A stretch of 64,000 nt of DNA, taken from Azoarcus sp. L1K30. GTDB taxonomy: Bacteria > Pseudomonadota > Gammaproteobacteria > Burkholderiales > Rhodocyclaceae. How positions within the stretch are numbered: the first letter of the stretch is position 1; each line of letters starts with the position of its first letter. The stretch covers positions 4,647,486 through 4,711,485 of the forward strand of contig NZ_JAGRRD010000001.1 of assembly GCF_018122735.1 (NCBI RefSeq), written 5' to 3'. Shown here in pieces: positions 28,017-36,476 of the stretch. The position numbers were made by a program, and so were the translations under genes. The notes under the pieces are model-generated. The model was not told the DNA's origin. It worked only from the letters and a program-made list of their open reading frames with translations, and ran no database searches.

Positions 28017-28388
28017 TCAGTGCGCGCCCGCCTTGGCGGGTGCCGCTGGCGCCTGAGCCTGCGCCTGGGCTTCCGCGGCCGGCGGCGTCACCTCTTTGGG
28101 CTGGAGTTGCGAAGGCACGACTTCGAGCTTGTTCTCCATCATGTAGTCGTTCATCGAGCGCCAGCCGGAAAAGATGGCGGCCTTTTGAGCGCCCGGATTG
28201 AGGATGTAGCAGTCTTCCAGCGAACGCCCGGCGTGCCGGCACGCACTGCCGATGGCTTCACCTTCCGCGGTGGCCATCGCTGCCTCTTTCTTCGGGTTCG
28301 GCAGTTCCAGAAGTTCGATGAGCTGGTCGCAACCACTGAGCAGCGGCATCAGCGCCACGACAGTCGCGAGTCGAATCGTTTTTAGCAT
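28017..28388 (-). CDS. Small lipoprotein of unknown function
   Basis: This 123-residue precursor has a lipoprotein signal: a basic start, a hydrophobic core and lipobox LLSGC with the lipidated C20. The mature part has two more cysteines (SACRHAG and EDCYILNPG) about 11 residues apart that could form a disulfide, then a Pro/Ala/Gln-rich C-terminal tail. I recognise no function. It is divergent from ugpB with a 198-base gap. Confidence 0.75.
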   Translation of the reverse strand: MLKTIRLATVVALMPLLSGCDQLIELLELPNPKKEAAMATAEGEAIGSACRHAGRSLEDCYILNPGAQKAAIFSGWRSMNDYMMENKLEVVPSQLQPKEVTPPAAEAQAQAQAPAAPAKAGAH

Positions 28389-28586
28389 GGTCTGATGGAA
28401 TCGATTTGAGTTATCCGGATTAACGTCATCGTGGCGAAAATCTTGAAAGCGGTGTCAAGCTGTGAGCACATGTGAGGACGAGAGATCTTCTTGCGCCGGA
28501 CGTCTATAATCCGATGTCAATCCCGATGTCGATGACGGTCCGTGTCTCGCATCCGGTCCACTTTCAGCCAGAGACCAGAACACGCC

Positions 28587-29873
28587 ATGCGTTCAATTCT
28601 TGCCGCCGTTGGTTTACGCAGCGCACGCCGTATCGGCGCCCTGACCGCCATCACAATCGCTCCGTTTTGTGCGCACGCCGCCGCACCCAAGCCCGTCGAG
28701 GTGCAGCAGATCGAGCTGTTCCAGCGCCTTCCAGACCAGGCACAGGCGTCGCTGAAGGGTTTGATCGAACGTTTCAATGCACAGAACAAAGACTATCAGG
28801 TCGTGCTCGCAGATCGCGACTGGAAAGCGGCAGATGCGCCCGATCTGATGATCCTGGAAGGCGATGACGAAGAGCGTTTCCTCGCCGGAAAACCGCGGTT
28901 CAAGCCCTTGTACGCGGTGATGAAAGAGGCCGGCGGCGCGCTGCAGACCCTGCGTCCGCCTGCCATGATGACGCGCACGCCGGTCGACGCCAAAGGGCGG
29001 CTGCTAGCGTTGCCGATCGGGCTGTCCACGCCGGTGCTGTTCATCAATCGTGATGCGCTGCGACGCGCCGGCATGAACCCGGCGTCAACCAGCGTGGCGA
29101 CCTGGTTCGATCTGCAGACGGTGCTTGGAAAGCTGGCCGATGCCGGCCATGCCTGCCCCTACACTGTGGCAGAACCGGGACGGGTGATGGTGGAAAACCT
29201 CAGCGCCTGGCACAACGAGCCGGTGGCGACGATGCGCGGCAAAGTGTTCGCACCCTCGTTCAATGGCATGTTCCAGGTCAAGCATGTGGCCATGATGGCG
29301 AGCTGGCATCGTGCGCATTACCTTCAGGTGTTCGAGCGTGCGAACCAGGCCGAAGACGAGTTCGCCAACGGCGATTGTGCGGTGATTGCTGCGCAATCCA
29401 ACCGCTGGACCGAGTTCCGCAGCAAGGGTGGCATCGATGTCGGCGTGACGCGGCTGCCGTACTACGATGACTTTCCCGGTGCACCGCAGAACACCCTTGC
29501 CGACGGCCCGGCGATGTGGGTGTCTGCCGGCAAGAAAGCGGCCGAATACAAGGGCGTGGCGCGCTTCGTGAGTTTCCTGCTGCAGCCCGAGAATCAGGTC
29601 GCCTGGCAGCGTGAAACGGGCTATCTGCCGCTCAACCGCGCCGGCTTGCTGGCATCGCAGAGCGATCTGCTCGGCGGCGATCTCGAGAACATCAAGGTTG
29701 CCGTCGGCCAGCTGACCAACAAGCCGGTCACCAGCGATTCGTCGGCCCAGCCGGTGGTCGGGCGCGAGAAGATACGGCGCATCATCGATGAAGAACTGGC
29801 AGGGGTCTGGGCCGATCGCAAGGCCGCCAAGGAAGCGCTCGACAACGCCGTGACGCGGGCATCCGGGGGCTGA
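28587..29873 (+). CDS. ugpB: Periplasmic solute-binding protein, UgpB-like
   Basis: This 428-residue family 1 extracellular solute-binding protein has a signal peptide ending at about AHAAA (residue 33). Features resembling UgpB (glycerol-3-phosphate/glycerophosphodiester binding) include VEVQQIELFQRLP, LIERFNAQNKDYQVVLA, LFINRDALRRAGM and WQRETGYLPLNRAGL. A phosphodiesterase gene follows 4 bases later, supporting the substrate assignment. No ugpA, ugpE or ugpC gene lies in the neighbourhood, so the ABC partners must be elsewhere or absent. Confidence 0.85.
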   Translation: MRSILAAVGLRSARRIGALTAITIAPFCAHAAAPKPVEVQQIELFQRLPDQAQASLKGLIERFNAQNKDYQVVLADRDWKAADAPDLMILEGDDEERFLAGKPRFKPLYAVMKEAGGALQTLRPPAMMTRTPVDAKGRLLALPIGLSTPVLFINRDALRRAGMNPASTSVATWFDLQTVLGKLADAGHACPYTVAEPGRVMVENLSAWHNEPVATMRGKVFAPSFNGMFQVKHVAMMASWHRAHYLQVFERANQAEDEFANGDCAVIAAQSNRWTEFRSKGGIDVGVTRLPYYDDFPGAPQNTLADGPAMWVSAGKKAAEYKGVARFVSFLLQPENQVAWQRETGYLPLNRAGLLASQSDLLGGDLENIKVAVGQLTNKPVTSDSSAQPVVGREKIRRIIDEELAGVWADRKAAKEALDNAVTRASGG

Positions 29874-29877
29874 GCCA

Positions 29878-30621
29878 TTGTGGCCGCTGCCGCCGGTGCT
29901 GGCGCATCGCTGTGGCGGTGCGCTGGCACCTGAGAACACGCTTGCTGGGCTCGATGTGGCGGCGGCATGTGGCTGTCGAGGCGTCGAGTTCGACGTCATG
30001 CTCAGCGCCGACGGCTTGCCCCTGCTGATCCACGACGAAACCCTCGAACGCACCACCAATGGCCATGGCAGGGTCAGCGCGCAAGCGCTGGCGCAATTGC
30101 GTCGCCTGGATGCAGGAAGCTGGTTCGACCGGCAATTCACCGGCGAACGCCTGCCTGCGCTGGAGGATGCGCTTGCCCGCTGTACCGCGCTCGGTCTTGC
30201 GGTCAATCTGGAACTCAAGCCGGCGGCCGGGTTCGACCGCATGACGGGGCAGGTCGTGGCCGACCGTCTGGTGGCTGGCATTCGCCGCGATCTTCCGGGG
30301 CTGGTGATCTCCTCGTTTTCTAGCGCGGCGCTAAATGCGGCAATGGCCGTGTTGCCCGATGCGTGCTACGGCTGGCTGGTGGACGCACTGCCACATGACT
30401 GGGCAGATCGCGCCGCCGCACTGGGCGTGCAGGCGATCCACACCAATTCCGCGTACTTGAGTCCGGCGCGGTGCGCGGCGGTGCGTGAACGCGGATACCA
30501 CCTCGCGATCTATACCGAGAATGACCCGGTGCGGGCGAAGGCCATGCTGGATGCGGGGGTGGAGACCGTGATCACGGACTTTCCCGACAAGGTTCGACAG
30601 ATCGATATGTCCTTGGTGTAA
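29878..30621 (+). CDS. ugpQ: Glycerophosphodiester phosphodiesterase
   Basis: This enzyme hydrolyses glycerophosphodiesters to glycerol-3-phosphate and an alcohol. The 247-residue protein carries the GDPD signatures LAHRCGGALAPENTLAG (catalytic His-Arg, Glu), FDVMLSADGLPLLIHDETLERTT (Asp and His) and NLELK. It is cytoplasmic, with no signal peptide. The start appears to be TTG at 29878, giving the family N terminus WPLPPVLAHR; no ATG fits. It is coupled to ugpB by a 4-base gap. Confidence 0.9.
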   Translation: MWPLPPVLAHRCGGALAPENTLAGLDVAAACGCRGVEFDVMLSADGLPLLIHDETLERTTNGHGRVSAQALAQLRRLDAGSWFDRQFTGERLPALEDALARCTALGLAVNLELKPAAGFDRMTGQVVADRLVAGIRRDLPGLVISSFSSAALNAAMAVLPDACYGWLVDALPHDWADRAAALGVQAIHTNSAYLSPARCAAVRERGYHLAIYTENDPVRAKAMLDAGVETVITDFPDKVRQIDMSLV

Positions 30622-30716
30622 TCCGGGTTGTCGCGTTGCCGGCACAATCTGCAGTCTTTCTTGACTCGACTTGCAGCGGCCCCCTACCATCCCGTTTTTT
30701 CCGCGAGCATCCCGTC

Positions 30717-31685
30717 TTGTCCGCCCAGCAGCTATTTGCGTCGATCGCCGCCGACATGCAGGCGGTGGATGCTGTCATCCGCCAGCGCCTTCACTCCGAA
30801 GTGGTACTGATTCGTCAGGTTGCGGAGTACATCATCCAAAGTGGCGGCAAGCGTCTGCGGCCCGCGCTGGTGCTGTTTGCCGCGGGCGCGATGGGCTATC
30901 GCGGGACGAACCACCATGAGCTGGCCGCCGTGGTCGAGTTCATCCACACCGCGACCCTGCTCCACGACGACGTGGTCGATGAGTCGGAACTTCGGCGCGG
31001 CAACAAGACCGCAAACGAACTGTTCGGCAATGCCGCATCCGTGCTGGTGGGCGACTTCCTCTACTCGCGCGCGTTCCAGATGATGGTGAGCGTGAATAAC
31101 ATGCGCGTCATGGATGTGCTGTCGGACGCGACCAATGTCATCGCCGAGGGCGAAGTGCTGCAGTTGCTCAACTGCCATAACGCCGACGTCGACATCGACG
31201 ACTACCTGCGCGTGATCCGCTACAAGACCGCCAAGCTGTTCGAGGCCGCAGCACGCCTTGGCGGCATCCTCGCCGACGCGGACGAAGATACCGAGCGCAG
31301 GCTGGCCGACTACGGCATGCACCTGGGCACGGCTTTTCAGATCATTGACGATGTGCTCGACTATTCTTCCGTCGAAGCCGAAACGGGTAAACATCTCGGC
31401 GACGACCTCGCCGAAGGCAAGCCGACGCTGCCATTGATCCACGTCATGCAGCAGGGCACGCCCGAACAGGCGGCGCTGGTCAGGGGCGCGATCGAGAATG
31501 GCGGCAGGGACGATTTCGAAGCCGTACTCGCAGCCATCCACGCCACCGATGCGCTCGATGTCGCCCGTCGCCATGCCCGCGACGAAGCAAAACGCGCATC
31601 CGACGCTATTTCGTCACTTCCCCCTTCCATTTTCAGGGATGCGTTGCTACAATTATCGGACTTTGCAGTTGCTAGAAATTACTGA
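30717..31685 (+). CDS. ispB: Octaprenyl diphosphate synthase
   Basis: IspB makes the C40 isoprenoid side chain of ubiquinone. The 322-residue trans-prenyltransferase shows GGKRLRP, the first Asp-rich motif LLHDDVVD (D84, D85, D88), the second DDVLD in FQIIDDVLDYSS, and GKHLGDDLAEGKPTLPL. I chose the TTG at 30717 because it gives the normal length and N terminus (MSAQQLFASIAADM); an ATG at 30756 would be 13 codons shorter. tRNA-Pro follows 48 bases downstream. Confidence 0.93.
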   Translation: MSAQQLFASIAADMQAVDAVIRQRLHSEVVLIRQVAEYIIQSGGKRLRPALVLFAAGAMGYRGTNHHELAAVVEFIHTATLLHDDVVDESELRRGNKTANELFGNAASVLVGDFLYSRAFQMMVSVNNMRVMDVLSDATNVIAEGEVLQLLNCHNADVDIDDYLRVIRYKTAKLFEAAARLGGILADADEDTERRLADYGMHLGTAFQIIDDVLDYSSVEAETGKHLGDDLAEGKPTLPLIHVMQQGTPEQAALVRGAIENGGRDDFEAVLAAIHATDALDVARRHARDEAKRASDAISSLPPSIFRDALLQLSDFAVARNY

Positions 31686-31733
31686 TATTATTTCTGGCTT
31701 CGCAGAGCACGAAGCAAAGCTGTAAATCAGTGT

Positions 31734-31810
31734 CGGGGAATAGCTCAGCCTGGTAGAGCACTGCGTTCGGGACGCAGGGGCCGGAGGTTCGAATCCTCTT
31801 TCCCCGACCA
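31734..31810 (+). tRNA. tRNA-Pro (anticodon CGG)
   Basis: This 77-base cloverleaf has acceptor stem CGGGGAA/TTCCCCG with encoded CCA. The D arm starts TAGCTCAGCCTGG, the anticodon arm is CTGCG-TTCGGGA-CGCAG with anticodon CGG reading CCG, and the T arm contains GGTTCGAATCC. The strong terminator at 31821 follows. Confidence 0.97.
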
Positions 31811-31820
31811 AAAATCCCGC

Positions 31821-31849
31821 AAAAAAGCCACTCATTGAGTGGCTTTTTT
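31821..31849 (+). terminator. Terminator after tRNA-Pro
   Basis: A perfect stem AAAAAAGCCACTC/GAGTGGCTTTTTT with an ATT loop, followed by further T-rich sequence. The stretch from here to 32081 (about 230 bases) contains no gene or other signal I can support. Confidence 0.92.
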
Positions 31850-32081
31850 GTTTTGTGCGCGATGCATGGCGCACGCCAGATGGGAGATTTCACCAGTTTG
31901 TCGCGCCAGATGTAGTCTGGCATCAGGCTGGGTGCTCGGTTTCCTGGCGAGGATGAACTTGCGGGTGACTTTTTTCCACGTCCCGATTGCTTCCAGAGAC
32001 CTGCTCAGGGGAACGGCTCGTCACGACGTTGCGCCCTTTCCAATACGCCGGCCATTGGAAAGTCCGGCGCAAGCTCCGTTG

Positions 32082-33272
32082 TCAGCGCGGCGAAAAGCTG
32101 AAGAACATCGGCAGGCTCGCAGCCCCGATCGCGCCGGCGTCGGCACCGAAGGAGCCACGGAGCAGCTGTGGCGGATGGCGCGCTTCTGGGGTGATGTCGG
32201 CGAGAGCAAGGGCGAGTTTGCGCATGAGCGCGTCGATCAGACCATTGTCGATATCCGCATCGATGATCACGCGCGGTACGTCCAGCATGCACAGCGCCGA
32301 CTGCAATGCGGGGGCGAGCGCATCGATGCAGTCGTCCAGCCATTCATTGACGGCTGGATGACCGGCCCCGACCAGGCGTGCGAGCGCGGCATGCGTTTCC
32401 ACCGATTCGCCGGCGTGGCGCAGATGGCGCGACAGCGCATTGAGCGAGGCGCGCGACAGTAACAGGTCCCACTTTCCGGCGGAGCGGGGCGACGAGGGCA
32501 GGCTTCCGGGCAGTACGGGCATGACCGCGATGTCGCCTGCGTTGCCGCTGACGCCACGCAGGCAGTCGCCTTCGAGCGCGATACCGCAGCCGATGACCGG
32601 GCCGAGAAAGAGATAAAGGAAATCGTCGAATTCGCGCCCGCAGCCGTAGAACAGCTCGGCAATGGCGGCGGCGTTGCCGTCGTTCTCGCCGAAGACCGCG
32701 AGGCCGGTGGCCTTGCTCAGGTCGTGCGCGAACTCGGCTTTGTCCCAAGCCTGAAAGGCCGGGTCGGTGAGACCGAGCTGCGTCAGCCACGCGCCGAGGT
32801 TGTAGGGCTGGGCCAGTCCCACGCCGGCAAGGCGTTTGCGCTCTCCGGGGCTCAGGACCGCCAGTACCGCTTCGATATCCGCGCAGACGAGGTGCAGCGC
32901 TTCGTCGGGTGGCGGCAGCGCACGATTGTGCTGGCGGCGGGCGAGGATGGCGCCGTCGAAGTCGATCAGTGCGGTCTCGATGCTCTCGCGGTCGATGCGC
33001 ACTCCGACGCCGAATGCGCCCTTCGGATTGAGCCGTATCAGGGTGGAGGGTTGTCCACGGCCTTCCATCCGGCGTCCGCCGTACTCGATGAGGCGGGCTT
33101 CGTCGAGCGCATTGATGATGCTGCCGACGGCCGTATTGGTGAGTTTTGTCTTGCGCGCGAGATCGGCTTTCGAGGCTTCACCGAGACGGCGCAGGGTCTG
33201 AAGCAGCAGGCGCTCGTTGTAGCGACGCAATTGCACCGAGTTCTGACCACGGCCTGGTTTGGGCTTGTCCAT
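32082..33272 (-). CDS. ROK-family transcriptional regulator (ROK1)
   Basis: This 396-residue regulator has an N-terminal winged helix (about residues 10-75, ERLLLQTLRRLGEASKADLARKT) and a ROK sugar-sensing domain. The kinase-type motif is changed to GENDGNAAAIAE, and the usual GHxx...CxCGxxGCxE zinc motif is absent (GNAGDIAVMP instead), so it should sense sugar without phosphorylating it. It is closely similar along its length to the regulator at 38040-39257. It lies downstream of the PfkB kinase of a sugar ABC cluster, with its own operator-like motif 45 bases upstream. ROK regulators such as FrcR, XylR and NagC usually repress linked uptake genes. Confidence 0.88.
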   Translation of the reverse strand: MDKPKPGRGQNSVQLRRYNERLLLQTLRRLGEASKADLARKTKLTNTAVGSIINALDEARLIEYGGRRMEGRGQPSTLIRLNPKGAFGVGVRIDRESIETALIDFDGAILARRQHNRALPPPDEALHLVCADIEAVLAVLSPGERKRLAGVGLAQPYNLGAWLTQLGLTDPAFQAWDKAEFAHDLSKATGLAVFGENDGNAAAIAELFYGCGREFDDFLYLFLGPVIGCGIALEGDCLRGVSGNAGDIAVMPVLPGSLPSSPRSAGKWDLLLSRASLNALSRHLRHAGESVETHAALARLVGAGHPAVNEWLDDCIDALAPALQSALCMLDVPRVIIDADIDNGLIDALMRKLALALADITPEARHPPQLLRGSFGADAGAIGAASLPMFFSFSPR

Positions 33273-33310
33273 CTGGATCTCGAATGAGGTGATGATCTCC
33301 AGTGCGCATT

Positions 33311-33340
33311 ATTAACTAAATCAGCTTGATCAAATAGGGT
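33311..33340 (-). promoter_or_regulatory. Operator-like motif upstream of ROK1
   Basis: It contains ATCA-N3-TGAT (AAATCAGCTTGATCAAA at 33318-33334), the same core as the perfect palindrome in front of the paralogous ROK2. Read on the minus strand both regions share CTATTT followed by a TGATTTA-N-TTA block. It probably binds one or both ROK regulators. Confidence 0.5.
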
Positions 33341-33437
33341 GGCCCAACACCCGGCCGTGATCGGCTGTCCGTCAATACTGGCGCAGAAGCTCGCGGTGTG
33401 CTTTCGTGGGCCCCGCACCCTTGCTTGTCGCGGGCGA

Positions 33438-34370
33438 TCATGGGGGCGGCAGTTCGTGGCGGCGGGGCAGGTCTGCGCCCCGGCGCGAGCAGGTCATGGC
33501 TGCCGCGCACGCAGCGAACTGGAGCAAGTCGCGGAGGTCTCCAGATGGCAGGTGGGCCAGTCGTTCAGGATGCAGTGCGTCGCGTTCGGCAAGATGCGCG
33601 AGCATGGCGGCCTGGAACGTATCGCCTGCGCCCACGGTATCGACGACCGTCACCCGGGGAGCATCGACATCGACCCGTCCACGGCTGTTCCAAGCCGTGG
33701 CGCCCTTGCCGCCGCGCGTCATCACCACCAGCGACGCACCAGCGTCCAGCCAGCGCCGGGCGAGCGCATCGTCGCCGGCGTCGCCATAGAGCAGGCCGGC
33801 GTCCTCGTCCGAGATCTTCACCAGGTGGGCGAGGGCGGCAAGCGTCTCGACCCGCTCGCGCCATCGTGCCAGGGAGGGTTCGACGTTGAGCCGCACGTTG
33901 GGGTCATAGGCCACCAGTCGCCCTTCACGCTCGCGTCGCACCAGCGCTTCGAGCGCGGTGGCGACCGGCTCGACCACGGTGGCGAAGGAGCCAAGGTGAA
34001 TCGAGCGGATTGACACGGGCAGCGTGGGCAGGTGAGCCGTGTCCGGCAGGCGGTCGGCGGCGCCGTTGCCATAGAAGGCGTAGCGCGGTACGCCTGCCTC
34101 GCCGAGCTCGATCAGGCCCAGCGTCGTGGGCGCGTCGAAGCGCGGCGCGAGCGTGGTATTGACGCCTTCGCGTGCCAGTGCGCGCGCCAGGCGTTCGCCC
34201 AGCATGTCGGTGGACAGCCCGCCGAAGAATGCGACTGGCTGTGCAAGCCGGGCCAGGCCGACCGCCACGTTGTATGGAGAACCGCCCAGGCGGGCGTCGA
34301 GATGGAGTGCCTGATCGTCTTCACTGCCGATGAAGACGTCGAACAGGGCTTCGCCACAGACCAGGAACAT
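33438..34370 (-). CDS. PfkB-family sugar kinase, probable fructokinase
   Basis: This 310-residue cytoplasmic ribokinase/PfkB-family kinase has an N-terminal GEALFDVF and a LGGSPYNVAVGLARLA substrate segment typical of fructokinases, plus the catalytic motif VDTVGAGDTFQAAML with the base Asp. It follows the binding-protein gene by 45 bases on the same strand and would phosphorylate the imported sugar, most simply fructose to fructose-6-phosphate that feeds Pgi. The gene order resembles rhizobial frcBCAK with a ROK regulator. Other PfkB substrates cannot be excluded. Confidence 0.85.
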   Translation of the reverse strand: MFLVCGEALFDVFIGSEDDQALHLDARLGGSPYNVAVGLARLAQPVAFFGGLSTDMLGERLARALAREGVNTTLAPRFDAPTTLGLIELGEAGVPRYAFYGNGAADRLPDTAHLPTLPVSIRSIHLGSFATVVEPVATALEALVRREREGRLVAYDPNVRLNVEPSLARWRERVETLAALAHLVKISDEDAGLLYGDAGDDALARRWLDAGASLVVMTRGGKGATAWNSRGRVDVDAPRVTVVDTVGAGDTFQAAMLAHLAERDALHPERLAHLPSGDLRDLLQFAACAAAMTCSRRGADLPRRHELPPP

Positions 34371-34415
34371 GGAAGTCGACCGTTTGGAGTGTTGGGAAAA
34401 GGTTCGTGGGGATGC

Positions 34416-35345
34416 TCAGCGTGGCGAAGACCAGCCTTTGTAGCTGCCGACGTTGTCGCGCGTGATCAGCGTCGAAGGCATCAGTACCATCGGGTTTGCC
34501 GGGCGTTTGCCGTTCAGAATGCCGTGACCGATTTCGATCGCCTTCTGCGCCATGGCCCAGGGGTCCTGGCTTGCCGACGCTTCGACCAGGGTGTCCGATT
34601 TCAGCGCGGCTTCGATGTCGGGGGCGCCGTCGACCGAGGTGACGATGGTCTTGCGCTTGAGCTGCTTGGCCGCGAGCGCGGTGCCGATCGCCTGCGGGTC
34701 GTTGATGGTGAAGACCGCGTCGATCTTCTGGAAACGGGTCAGGTGGCCGAGCATCACGTCCATCCCGCCTTCGCGCGAACCCTTGCCATCCTGGTCGTCG
34801 GACAGCACCTTGATGCCGGGTGCTTTGGCGAGCACGGCCTTGCAGCCATCGACACGATCGACGACGGCCGATACCTGAGGGCCATTCTGGATGATGACGT
34901 TGCCCTTGCCGCCGATCTTGTCGACGATGTACTGGCAGGCAATCTGGCCCGCCTGCACATTGTCGGTCTGCACCGTGGCGTCGGCGCCGGCGGCAGCGAC
35001 GTCCACGCCGACCACGGCGATGCCGGCCTTCTGTGCCTTGCGCACTGCAGGTTCGATGGCCTTGGCGTCGGCGGCGTTGAGCAGGATCAGATCGACGCCC
35101 GAGGCGATGAAATTGTCGATCTGGGTGAATTGCTTGTTGAGGTCATAGTCGGCCGACACCGTCAGCACCTTGGCATTGGGGTTCAGCGCCTTTACTTTCG
35201 CTTCGGCACCCTTGGCAATGGTGACAAAGAAGGGATTGCCGAGCGACCCCACGGTGATGCCGACCGAATTGAGGTCGCGCGCCTGGGCGATGCCCGTGCC
35301 GAGGGCAAGTGCGAGAACGGCGGTAAGGGTCTTGTATTTGTACAT
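34416..35345 (-). CDS. Periplasmic sugar-binding protein of an ABC importer
   Basis: This 309-residue ribose/galactose-type (family 4, RbsB-like) binding protein has a signal peptide (KTLTAVLALALGTGIAQA). The mature protein begins with VGITVGSLGNPFFVTIAKGAE and has FIASGVDLILLNAADAKAIEPAV. The ATG at 35345 follows AGGAG. It belongs to the operon with the permease and ATPase genes upstream. A 9-base-pair hairpin precedes it and may raise its expression above that of the permease. The substrate is inferred to be fructose or a related monosaccharide from the linked kinase and ROK genes. Confidence 0.9.
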   Translation of the reverse strand: MYKYKTLTAVLALALGTGIAQARDLNSVGITVGSLGNPFFVTIAKGAEAKVKALNPNAKVLTVSADYDLNKQFTQIDNFIASGVDLILLNAADAKAIEPAVRKAQKAGIAVVGVDVAAAGADATVQTDNVQAGQIACQYIVDKIGGKGNVIIQNGPQVSAVVDRVDGCKAVLAKAPGIKVLSDDQDGKGSREGGMDVMLGHLTRFQKIDAVFTINDPQAIGTALAAKQLKRKTIVTSVDGAPDIEAALKSDTLVEASASQDPWAMAQKAIEIGHGILNGKRPANPMVLMPSTLITRDNVGSYKGWSSPR

Positions 35346-35382
35346 CGATGTCTCCTGCCTGAGTGGTGGTGGATTGGTACCG

Positions 35383-35407
35383 AACGCGGCGGACCAGACG
35401 CCGCGTT
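35383..35407. promoter_or_regulatory. Intercistronic hairpin between permease and binding-protein genes
   Basis: Perfect inverted repeat AACGCGGCG-N7-CGCCGCGTT. On the transcribed minus strand no T-run follows, so it looks like an mRNA-stabilising or processing hairpin rather than a terminator. On the plus strand it is followed by five T residues. Confidence 0.55.
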
Positions 35408-35437
35408 TTTGAGGAAAAGAGCTCGAAAGCCAGCGAG

Positions 35438-36436
35438 TCAGGTTCGGGCGCCGGATTGACGGTAGCGGTCGAGCGCGACGGCGCCGATGATGACCAGGCC
35501 CTTGATGATGTACTGCCAGATGTCGGATACGCCGACCAGGATCAGGCCGTTGGACAGCACCGCAATGATCAGCGCGCCCACCAGGGTGCCCATGATCGAA
35601 CCGACGCCACCGACAAAGCTGGTGCCGCCCAGAATCACCGCCGCGATCGCGTCGAGTTCGTAGGACTGGCCCAGCTGCAGGCCATTGGCGGCGAGGATGC
35701 GCGACGTCGTCATGATCGCGCCGATGCCGGCGAAGAGGCCCGAGATTGCATAGACGAAGAGCAGCACCTTCCACACCTTGATGCCCGACAGGCGGGCGGC
35801 TTCGGGGTTGCTGCCGACCGAGTAGATATGCAGCCCGAGCACCGTGCGGCGCAGGATGAACCACGATACCGCGATCACCGCGCCGGCGATGATCACCAGC
35901 CAGGGCACGCCGAGCACGGTATCGCTGCCGATGAACGCAAAGGGCAGATCCGGGTTGAACACGGTCTTGTCGTCGCCCAGCAGGCGGGCCACGCCGCGAA
36001 CCGCGGTCAATGCGCCAAGGGTGACGATGAAGGGCGGCAGCCTGGCGAACGCCACCAGGCCGCCGTTGATGAGGCCGAAGGCGAGTCCGGTGAGCATGGC
36101 GGCCAGAATGCCGATGATGCCCCCTGCGGGCAACGTTGACGCCATGACGGTCACCACTGCGGCGGCGGCCAGCACTGCGCCCACCGAAAGGTCGATACCG
36201 GCGGTGAGAATGACGAGGGTCATGCCGGCTGCCAGCACCGTATTGATCGAGGCCTGCTGGGCGATGATCGAGAAGTTCTGCACCGAGAGGAAGCCGTCGG
36301 CGACGAAGCCGAAGACGAGCACGACGAGGATCAGGACCGGCAGCATGCCGACGGTGCGCATCAGGGCCTGGAACTTCTCACGGCTGCCGGGGCTGCTCGG
36401 GGAGGTCGCGACGACGGTTTGAGTGTGGGTGGCCAT
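35438..36436 (-). CDS. Sugar ABC transporter permease (RbsC-like)
   Basis: This 332-residue inner-membrane permease of the BPD_transp_2 family has about 8-10 helices. The family motif AAGMTLVILTAGIDLSVGAVLA is near residues 70-90 and GGTSFVGGVGSIMGTLVGALI is near the C terminus. The ATG at 36436 has GGAG 6 bases upstream; a longer in-frame version (to 36553) is less likely. It is in operon order ROK2, ATPase, permease, binding protein, kinase. Confidence 0.93.
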   Translation of the reverse strand: MATHTQTVVATSPSSPGSREKFQALMRTVGMLPVLILVVLVFGFVADGFLSVQNFSIIAQQASINTVLAAGMTLVILTAGIDLSVGAVLAAAAVVTVMASTLPAGGIIGILAAMLTGLAFGLINGGLVAFARLPPFIVTLGALTAVRGVARLLGDDKTVFNPDLPFAFIGSDTVLGVPWLVIIAGAVIAVSWFILRRTVLGLHIYSVGSNPEAARLSGIKVWKVLLFVYAISGLFAGIGAIMTTSRILAANGLQLGQSYELDAIAAVILGGTSFVGGVGSIMGTLVGALIIAVLSNGLILVGVSDIWQYIIKGLVIIGAVALDRYRQSGART

Positions 36437-36476
36437 GGGTGTCTCCATTGCGGTTCGATGTGGTGTGGCGGCCGTC

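Noticed and set aside
31653-31923. Short minus-strand frames containing GERGFEPPAPASRTQCSTRLSY-like sequence
   Set aside because: They are read antisense through the tRNA-Pro gene, a well-known source of false protein calls.
35383-35407. Plus-strand rho-independent terminator (stem plus five T)
   Set aside because: No plus-strand gene ends nearby; the hairpin is more sensibly an intercistronic element of the minus-strand operon.
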